Assembly (NCBI GenBank): GCA_016783905.1
Contig: JADHVQ010000005.1
Span: 1-53,838, forward strand
Reading direction: 5' to 3'
Source of the DNA: Bacteroidales bacterium
GTDB taxonomy: Bacteria; Bacteroidota; Bacteroidia; Bacteroidales; FEN-979
DNA: 53,838 bases
Positions 44,165 to 50,789 of this stretch are shown here, piece by piece (within the stretch, counting starts at the first letter, position 1; the number at the start of each line of letters is the position of its first letter). Made by a program: the position numbers and the translations under genes. The notes beneath the pieces are model-generated. The model saw nothing but the letters and a program-made list of their open reading frames with translations, made no database searches and was not told the origin of the DNA.

Positions 44165-45361
44165 TACAAACGGCCGTATTGCCCGGTCAAAGATTCCATG
44201 TACAAAAGCAATCATCATCCCATAATTGGTGACCGGAATGCCGGCGTCGATGGCGGGTTTGAGGCGCTGGTGGATCTGCTTCCGGGTGATCATGCAACCA
44301 CCGCACTGGACGATGAGAGCATAGTCGGTGATGGGCCGCTGCACACTGGTCAGTCCGGCCACCACATCGAACTCCAGGCTCTTCCCGGTAAATTCGCGTA
44401 ACCATCGCGGGATCTTGATTCGTCCGATGTCGTCGCAGGTGACATGATGGGTACAGGACTCGAGGATGAGGATGCGGTCGCCATTCGTGAGATCTGCTAT
44501 TTTTGGCGTGCCCTTCAGGTACGCTTCAAAGGCCCCTTTCTGGCGGGCCAGGACAATGCTGAAGCTGGTCAGCAGAATATCTTCCGGAACAGCAGCATTG
44601 GCTTTGGGAAAGACCTGGCTGTCGGTGATGACCAGGACCGGTTTCGGGCTCATCTTTTTCACATGGGCCGCTACCTCGTTCTCTTTCAGCACCACGCACA
44701 CCCCGTCGTGATCCAGCACATCGCGGATTACCTGCATCTGCGGCAGGATCATCCGTCCTTCCGGAGCTTCGGTATCAATGGGGGTGATCAGCACCACCAC
44801 ATCGCCTGGTTTGATCAGGTCTCCCACCAGGGTTCGCTTTCGATATGCCGTTTCGGGGATCGTTTCCCGGATGAGTGAGGCCACCTCCTCCAGGTTCGAA
44901 GGATGCGTAGCGCAAAAGTCAAGGACCGGCACCTGGTATTTCTCCCGGATGACCCGGGCCAGATCCGTGCCTACAGGCACTTCATCCGATTTGTTATGCA
45001 GGATCAGAAAGGGAACTTCATGGCTCCGGAAGTCGCTGATCAGCTCCTTCTCGGTCTCATCAAACATATTGTGGGAGATCACCAGGATGGCCAGATCAAT
45101 GATCTTCAGGATCTCTTTGCTTTTCGCTATTCGCTTTTCACCGAGCACACCGGTATCATCTATTCCGGCTGTATCGATGAGGATAGCAGGCCCCACACCA
45201 TCGATTTCCAGGGATTTCTTTACAGGATCGGTGGTGGTTCCGGGGACTTCGGAGACAATTGCGATCTCCTGTCCGGTCAGGGCATTGATCAGGGAGCTTT
45301 TCCCGTTGTTCCGCCGGCCGAAGATCCCGATATGAGGTTTGGTATCACGTGCTTTGTTCAT
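44153..45361 (-). CDS. hydF: [FeFe]-hydrogenase maturation GTPase HydF
   Basis: 402 residues. The GTPase domain has the P-loop GRRNNGKSSLINALTG at residues 15-30, GTTTDPVKKS (switch I), DTAGID (switch II, about 63) and LHNKSDEVP. A dimerisation domain follows. The C-terminal cluster domain has CTHHVTCDDIGRIKIPRWL and VQCGGCMITRKQ, the CxHx(n)CxxC ligands of the [4Fe-4S] cluster on which the 2Fe subcluster is assembled before delivery to HydA. hydE, hydG and hydA are not in the window, so this member is unlinked here. The stop codon lies inside a heptamer array. Confidence 0.94.
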   Translation of the reverse strand: MNKARDTKPHIGIFGRRNNGKSSLINALTGQEIAIVSEVPGTTTDPVKKSLEIDGVGPAILIDTAGIDDTGVLGEKRIAKSKEILKIIDLAILVISHNMFDETEKELISDFRSHEVPFLILHNKSDEVPVGTDLARVIREKYQVPVLDFCATHPSNLEEVASLIRETIPETAYRKRTLVGDLIKPGDVVVLITPIDTEAPEGRMILPQMQVIRDVLDHDGVCVVLKENEVAAHVKKMSPKPVLVITDSQVFPKANAAVPEDILLTSFSIVLARQKGAFEAYLKGTPKIADLTNGDRILILESCTHHVTCDDIGRIKIPRWLREFTGKSLEFDVVAGLTSVQRPITDYALIVQCGGCMITRKQIHQRLKPAIDAGIPVTNYGMMIAFVHGIFDRAIRPFVRGK

Positions 45362-45363
45362 AC

Positions 45364-45398
45364 TTACTGCTCACTACTCACTACTCACTACTCACTAG
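45364..45398. repeat. Heptamer array between the NTase-HEPN gene and hydF
   Basis: TTACTGC, then TCACTAC three times and TCACTAG. The stop codon of the minus-strand NTase-HEPN gene (TAG, 45395-45397) is formed by the last unit and the hydF start codon is 3 bases from the first, so the whole 33-base gap is array. Confidence 0.88.
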
Positions 45399-46138
45399 TC
45401 TCCGGTCACTCCTATCAGCCCCCGTATCTCCTCCAGGAATGCGTTAACTTTCGGGATGAAACTCTCCACCTCTTCTTTTAAGGGTTCATAAATCAGTGAA
45501 TAGTCCCCCTTCATTCGTTTATCAAAAAGCTCGTTGTACAAAATCCCGGAGTCTTTTGATACCCTACCTGACAATACAAGGTATTGATGAAACAGCTTCT
45601 TTACTCCCTGATGCGTTTTGGCATGAACTCCCTCTTTCATAAAGAGGGCAGTCAGCGCATAAAAAGCGGCATAATAGAGCCTGTTCAATGCCAGGGCATA
45701 ACTCTTCTGGTCAAAGGAGAAGCGAGCTTCATGGAAAGCTTGATCCGCTTTCCGGAATCGCAGGCGAACAAGTTCCTCCAGTGAATAAACAGGGGCTTCA
45801 TCAGGCTCTTCAACACGTGAATCCGAAGAAGTTAAATCGATCCCTTCCCGGCCAATAAACTGATAAAAAGGGGTAAGTTGATATCGATGGGCAATATCTT
45901 TCGTAGTAACGAATACCGATATGGATAGCCTGCTCGACAGTTCGAACTCATAAATAGCACGAAGGATCTTACTCTCCGCTGACAGTTGATCCTTCTCCAG
46001 CAAGACCAGAAAGTCCCAATCTGAATCTTCCCCGGCATCTCCTCTCGCCCGGGAACCATAAAGAATGATCCGGGCATCGGGCACGATGGCCAGCACTCGG
46101 TTTTGCACCTCACGAAGGATATGATCCTGCTTCTCCAT
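45395..46138 (-). CDS. Fused nucleotidyltransferase-HEPN protein (MNT-HEPN)
   Basis: 247 residues. N-terminal minimal nucleotidyltransferase domain with ILYGSRARGDAGEDSDWDFL, the GSx(n)DxD signature with metal-binding Asp residues. From about 125 a helical HEPN domain follows (FSFDQKSYALALNRLYYAAF, then YALTALFMKEGVHAKTHQG and DKRMKGDYSLIYEPLKEEVE). In most genomes MNT antitoxin and HEPN toxin are separate genes (MntA/HepT, where MntA adenylylates HepT); here both are one chain. Whether it acts as a toxin-antitoxin, a tRNA-linked enzyme or a small-molecule nucleotidyltransferase is not visible. Minus-strand TAACTTTG at 46146-46153 is a possible -7 box. Confidence 0.85.
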   Translation of the reverse strand: MEKQDHILREVQNRVLAIVPDARIILYGSRARGDAGEDSDWDFLVLLEKDQLSAESKILRAIYEFELSSRLSISVFVTTKDIAHRYQLTPFYQFIGREGIDLTSSDSRVEEPDEAPVYSLEELVRLRFRKADQAFHEARFSFDQKSYALALNRLYYAAFYALTALFMKEGVHAKTHQGVKKLFHQYLVLSGRVSKDSGILYNELFDKRMKGDYSLIYEPLKEEVESFIPKVNAFLEEIRGLIGVTGD

Positions 46139-46196
46139 AGGAGTGCAAAGTTATTAAAAAATAGCCTGGTCACCTTCAGATGAAGCTCCAATTTAC

Positions 46197-46204
46197 TACC
46201 TTTG
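46197..46204 (+). promoter_or_regulatory. -7 box that decides the start of the type B surface protein
   Basis: TACCTTTG matches TAnnTTTG. The TTG at 46202 lies in it and cannot be the start. Transcription would start near 46211, leaving a short leader before the ATG at 46238. No -33 TTG at the right spacing. Confidence 0.4.
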
Positions 46205-46237
46205 AGGGATATGTGTCATGTTGAAAATTTCCCGGAC

Positions 46238-49200
46238 ATGAAGCTGTGGTTCCATTGTACTCTTCTCACTCTCTTTACCTTGATTCTTTTCCCCCTGATG
46301 AGTTCCGGGGAGGGAACCCGTGAACTTCAGCCCGACTCAGTCATCTCCAGCGCCGGTCTCTACATCAGCAATGAAATTTTCGGTGATTACACCCGTTTTG
46401 GGGTGATCAACTGCGAGCCGAACTACCGGCTCTGCATCCACGTCAAAGAGGCCGGAGAGTCAATTTTATTCGGACTGCAAACACCGTTATCATACTATAC
46501 ATACCAGTTCAACCTGCGGAAGCCGGATGGAACCATTGCCCTGAGCGGCAATTGCCCTCAGGCGGGACAACCGGGCTATATCCACTATTATCACCAGGCG
46601 ATTGTCGGACCATTCCCAACATGGGGTGGATACACTCCGCTGCAATATACGGTCACCAACAGTGCTGACACAGGCAATTATTATTTCGAGCTCAGTAACA
46701 TGACCACCTCCCAGTCCGTCACATTCGACCTCTGGGATTTTCAGGTGGTTTCAGGGGAGCATACACCGGCAATTCCTGAAGATATGATCTTTGGCCGTGT
46801 ATGGTCACAGGCCTGGCAGGTGTACTCATTGCTGGCGACCTCCCAGGTCTTCAATGGTGACTTTTTTATCTATTCCGACGATGGGATTGTCACGAAACTT
46901 GATTTTCAGAACGCCCGCATTGGCGCGGTCACTATTTTCTGCAATCCATACGGATGTTACAATACCGGGAATTTCCTGACAGACCGGAAATCGGTCAATA
47001 CCAACACCTTCCTCACCTTCCCTGAGATTGCCGACTACCGGGTATTCCTGAATGATCCTGATACCACACTCTACCCAAGTGGGGAGTACGGGGAGATCGT
47101 CGGAATCCCGGAGATGATCCCTGATCCGGCTTTTCCGCCCTGCAGCGGGCCTCAGCTGATCCTTGTAAACGTAAATAAACCAGGCAATCTGGATATTGCT
47201 CTCACATTCCCATACGGGTTCCCGGCCACGACGGTCAACCTCTTTTCTCCTGTTTTACCGGGCATCAATCAAATCGCATGGAACGGCCTGGACGGACAGG
47301 GCAATCCCGTACCCGACGGTACTCCTGTGACCATCACCATCACCTTTGCCGACGGCCTGACCAATCTCCCCATCTGGGATCAGGAGACCAATCCTGATGG
47401 CTTCATCATTTCGCTGATACGACCGGTAAACCCTTCAGTTCAAACACCGGAAACCTTCTGGGATGATATGGATCTCACCGCCTATTACCTTTGTCCTGTT
47501 GCACCGCAAACCTCCAACCTGACCGGCTGCACACCGGGTTCCATACCGGGTTACCCTGGTTGTCACCCCTGGGGGCTCAACGCTCCCGACTGTCATAACA
47601 AAATGATCAACACCTGGTGGTACGGCAGTTCGAGTACGGTGACCGTCACTTCTGTGTTCACTGGCACACCGGATGAACCTGTTGGGCATGGAGATTCTAT
47701 ATGCGGACCCGGCATCGTAACGCTCCATGCCACTGTTCCTCCATCCTGCACGGTCGACTGGTACGACGCACCATCCGGCGGCACTCTTCTCCTTGCCGGA
47801 GACACCACCTTTATCACCCCTGTACTGACCGTCACCACCACCTTTTACGCTGAAGCACGGAACGACACGACCAACTGCACCAGTCTGGCTCGTGAGCCCG
47901 TTGTGGCCACAATTCTGCCGGCGCCTGTACCTACCATCACCGGGTCTGATACTGCCTGTACCGGTACCTTCGGTCATATCTACCAGACCGAACCGGGGAA
48001 AAGTAACTACAAATGGTGGCTCTCCTCCGGCGGATTTTTCACCTCTCCGAATGGATATCCTACCATTACGGTTACCTGGATTGAGCCCGGAAACCATACG
48101 GTTTTTGTGCACTACGTAGATACCAATGGATGCCCGGCCGGCGAACCTGCCGCCTTCCGGGTCATCGTCCTGCCTTTTCCCGATAGCGCAGGCCCTATTA
48201 CCGGCCCTTCACCCGTTTGCGTTGGGAGTGAGGCTTTAACCTACATGGTGGAACCGGTAGCGTGGGCGCAAAGCTACACCTGGTCGCTGCCTCCCGGCTT
48301 TACAATCGCCTCCGGGGCCGGTACCTGCATCATCACCGTCGACATCGGACCCACAGCCACCTCCGGAGAGATACAGGTACATGGTACAAACCTCTGCGGT
48401 GACGGGATCCCTTCTCCACCGTTTCCGGTTGAGGTAATCCAACCGCCAGCAACAGATGCCGGCCCCGGCGACACCATTTGCCAGGGTAGTGCATTCACTG
48501 TTACCGGAGCCACCGCCTCCGGATTCAGCTCGCTTACCTGGATCTCCAGCGGAACCGGAATCCTGGAGAATGCCGCTACCCTTACCCCTACCTACATCCC
48601 GGGGAATGACGAAACCGGGGCAATCACGCTCACGCTTATAGCCGGGCATCCGCCCTGCCATCCCGACAGCTCTTCGATGACCTTGTGGATTGAACCGGCC
48701 GCGATGGCCCATGCAGGTCCGGATCTATCCAGCTGCTCCCTCTCCCCGGTATCCCTGCAGGATGCCTCGGCCTTTCTTTACCAAAATCTGCGGTGGAGCA
48801 CCTCCGGGACAGGAAACTTTGATGATCCTACGCTGCTCCATCCAACCTATTTCCCGACTCCAGAAGACCTGAGTTCCGGAGTGGTCACTATGACCCTGAC
48901 TGCTTTTGCAACAGCGCCATGTACAGATGAATCCGATACCATGCAGGTGACCTTCTCCTCCCTTCCCGAGGGCGATGCGGGAGCCGATGCCGATATCTGC
49001 GAAGGCAATAACTATCAGGTGACCGGAGCGGTAGCAAATAACTTTTCCACCATACGCTGGGAACATAACGGAGCCGGCATCCTCGAGGGAAACGCCACGC
49101 TCGCCCCTCTCTACATACCGGCATCAGGAGAGAGCGGGACGGTTACCCTCACCCTCACCATCTTTGGAGAAGAGGCCTGTTCCGATTCCACACTAACGAA

Positions 49201-49780
49201 GGAGATGCAGATCCACATCTATGCGCTGGAGGTGGATGCCGGCTACGATCAGTTTGTCGATTCGGGAGCCATCGTGATCCTGGCCGGCATGGTGGAAGCC
49301 GGGTCGGGCGATTACCTCATCTCCTGGGAGCCTGCCGGATGGGTGGCAGATCCGGCAGCGCTGAAGACAATTACGCTTCCAATGATTTCCAATACCTGGT
49401 TCACCCTGACGGCAACCGACCGGATTTCGGGTTGTACCCGTTCCGACAGCCTGTGGATCCAGGTGAGCTCTCCACCCCCGCCACCGCCGGAACCTGATTG
49501 TCTGGAGGTGTACAACGTCATCACACCCAACGGCGACGGCGTCAACGACACCTGGATCATCACCTGCATTGAACAGTATCCCGATAACACAGTGCAGATT
49601 GTCAACCGCTGGGGCAATCGCATCCGCATTTTCGACCGGTACGATAACGCCGACCAGGTATGGGATGGCACCAACCAACGGGGAGAGCCGGTCCCCGACG
49701 GCACCTATTATTATATCCTGACCATCAAAAATATGGAACCTAAAACCGGTTGGATATTTGTCCGGGGAGGATCAAAGTAA
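46238..49780 (+). CDS. Large T9SS type B surface protein (gliding-motility-associated C-terminal domain)
   Basis: 1180 residues from the ATG at 46238 (signal peptide KLWFHCTLLTLFTLILFPLM). The N-terminal 450 residues carry a jelly-roll-like segment and a FlgD-like Ig unit (INQIAWNGLDGQGNPVPDGT). From about 490 a chain of Ig/PKD-like domains follows with repeated boundaries such as DSICGPGIVTLHATVPP, SSGTGILENAATLTPTYIPG and YQNLRWSTSGTGNFDDPTLL. The last 90 residues form the type B sorting domain (VYNVITPNGDGVNDTWIITC, VQIVNRWGNRIRIFDRYDN, GEPVPDGTYYYILTI). Such proteins are adhesins of the SprB kind and need a PorP/SprF partner, here the next gene. Confidence 0.9.
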   Translation: MKLWFHCTLLTLFTLILFPLMSSGEGTRELQPDSVISSAGLYISNEIFGDYTRFGVINCEPNYRLCIHVKEAGESILFGLQTPLSYYTYQFNLRKPDGTIALSGNCPQAGQPGYIHYYHQAIVGPFPTWGGYTPLQYTVTNSADTGNYYFELSNMTTSQSVTFDLWDFQVVSGEHTPAIPEDMIFGRVWSQAWQVYSLLATSQVFNGDFFIYSDDGIVTKLDFQNARIGAVTIFCNPYGCYNTGNFLTDRKSVNTNTFLTFPEIADYRVFLNDPDTTLYPSGEYGEIVGIPEMIPDPAFPPCSGPQLILVNVNKPGNLDIALTFPYGFPATTVNLFSPVLPGINQIAWNGLDGQGNPVPDGTPVTITITFADGLTNLPIWDQETNPDGFIISLIRPVNPSVQTPETFWDDMDLTAYYLCPVAPQTSNLTGCTPGSIPGYPGCHPWGLNAPDCHNKMINTWWYGSSSTVTVTSVFTGTPDEPVGHGDSICGPGIVTLHATVPPSCTVDWYDAPSGGTLLLAGDTTFITPVLTVTTTFYAEARNDTTNCTSLAREPVVATILPAPVPTITGSDTACTGTFGHIYQTEPGKSNYKWWLSSGGFFTSPNGYPTITVTWIEPGNHTVFVHYVDTNGCPAGEPAAFRVIVLPFPDSAGPITGPSPVCVGSEALTYMVEPVAWAQSYTWSLPPGFTIASGAGTCIITVDIGPTATSGEIQVHGTNLCGDGIPSPPFPVEVIQPPATDAGPGDTICQGSAFTVTGATASGFSSLTWISSGTGILENAATLTPTYIPGNDETGAITLTLIAGHPPCHPDSSSMTLWIEPAAMAHAGPDLSSCSLSPVSLQDASAFLYQNLRWSTSGTGNFDDPTLLHPTYFPTPEDLSSGVVTMTLTAFATAPCTDESDTMQVTFSSLPEGDAGADADICEGNNYQVTGAVANNFSTIRWEHNGAGILEGNATLAPLYIPASGESGTVTLTLTIFGEEACSDSTLTKEMQIHIYALEVDAGYDQFVDSGAIVILAGMVEAGSGDYLISWEPAGWVADPAALKTITLPMISNTWFTLTATDRISGCTRSDSLWIQVSSPPPPPPEPDCLEVYNVITPNGDGVNDTWIITCIEQYPDNTVQIVNRWGNRIRIFDRYDNADQVWDGTNQRGEPVPDGTYYYILTIKNMEPKTGWIFVRGGSK

Positions 49781-49799
49781 CGGGATCAAAGTGACGAGC

Positions 49800-50789
49800 A
49801 TGAATAAACATAACGGCTCTTTCGCTTTTCGCTTTTCGCTTTTCGCTAATCGCGTCTCTTCTTTCGTATTTTGTATTTCTTCTTTCGTATTTCTTTTTTC
49901 TTCTACTGTCTACGGCCAGCAGGATGCGTTGTTTACCCAGTACATGTATACCAAGCTGCAATTCAACCCCGCCTATGCCGGAAGCCGGGATGCCCTGGCC
50001 GTGGACCTGCTCACCCGGTTCCAGTGGGTGGGCGTGGATGGGGCTCCCCGTACCATCTGCCTGACGGTTCATACCCCTTTGCGGAATCCTCATATCGGGC
50101 TGGGAATGTATCTTTATCGCGACGAGCTGGGTCCTTCGGTGGATTACAACGTCATGGCCACGTTTGCCTACCGTATTCTCTTCCCGGCGAGCACCTTATC
50201 CTTCGGAATCTCTGCCGGAATAAAGTATTACGATATAGACTGGAATGCCCTGCATCCCCTGGATCCCGGAGATCCCCTGTTGGTTAATGATGTTACGAAC
50301 AGAGTGGTCCCGGATGTCGATTTCGGGATCTATTTTGCGCACCGTCGCTACTACGCCGGCGTATCGGCCAGGCACCTGTTACAGAACCAGCTTGTGGTTT
50401 CATCCACAACACCAGATGACGACGTGAGCTTCACCCGGCTGCTCCGCAATTTTTACGGCATTGCCGGAGGGACCGTTCCCCTGGCCGACCGGTTTCTCTT
50501 CCTGCCTTCCATCCTGATCAAATATGTGATAAACGCACCTTTACAGGCAGATATCAATGCCCGGTTTCTGTTCTGGGATATCCTGACCCTGGGAGCAGGT
50601 TACCGGACTGACAATGCCCTGGGATTGCTGGTTGGGGTAGAGATCGGGAAAGGATTCTCGATCGGTTACTCCTACGATATCTGGTTCAACATACTGCGCT
50701 CGCACAACAGCGGATCGCACGAGATAAGGATCAGCTATGAGACCGACCTTTTTAAACGAACACGAATGCTGACGCCGAGATATTTTTAA
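49800..50789 (+). CDS. PorP/SprF family T9SS outer-membrane protein
   Basis: 329 residues. The start is set at the ATG 49800; the frame is open to 49758 but that would overlap the upstream gene by 23 bases. After the signal peptide ending STVYGQ the mature part begins QDALFTQYMYTKLQFNPAYA and GSRDALAVDLLTRFQWVG, the PorP/SprF signature, followed by beta-barrel strands (HIGLGMYLYRDELGPS, FGISAGIKYYDIDW, DFGIYFAHRRYYAGVSARHL) and ends RTRMLTPRYF with a C-terminal Phe. Members bind and help export type B cargo. 19 bases separate it from the cargo gene and it abuts the OmpA gene directly. Its signal peptide is built from heptamers. Confidence 0.93.
   Translation: MNKHNGSFAFRFSLFANRVSSFVFCISSFVFLFSSTVYGQQDALFTQYMYTKLQFNPAYAGSRDALAVDLLTRFQWVGVDGAPRTICLTVHTPLRNPHIGLGMYLYRDELGPSVDYNVMATFAYRILFPASTLSFGISAGIKYYDIDWNALHPLDPGDPLLVNDVTNRVVPDVDFGIYFAHRRYYAGVSARHLLQNQLVVSSTTPDDDVSFTRLLRNFYGIAGGTVPLADRFLFLPSILIKYVINAPLQADINARFLFWDILTLGAGYRTDNALGLLVGVEIGKGFSIGYSYDIWFNILRSHNSGSHEIRISYETDLFKRTRMLTPRYF
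49821..49908. repeat. Heptamer array forming the PorP/SprF signal peptide
   Basis: TTCGCTT three times, TTCGCTA and ATCGCGT (49821-49855) and, after a 4-base break, seven units from 49860: TCTTTCG, TATTTTG, TATTTCT, TCTTTCG, TATTTCT, TTTTTCT, TCTACTG. The second group gives a 7-residue period in the signal peptide (SSFVFCI then SSFVFLF). All units fit the reading frame because three 7-base steps equal 7 codons. Confidence 0.88.

Noticed and set aside
45116-45143. TTTGCTT, TTCGCTA, TTCGCTT, TTCACCG heptamer-like run inside hydF
   Set aside because: It matches words of the PorP/SprF array, but the encoded stretch (GEKRIAKSKEI) lies in a normal-length helix of HydF after switch II where Lys-rich sequence is usual. 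No insertion relative to the family is apparent, so convergence of Lys/Arg codons is the simpler reading.
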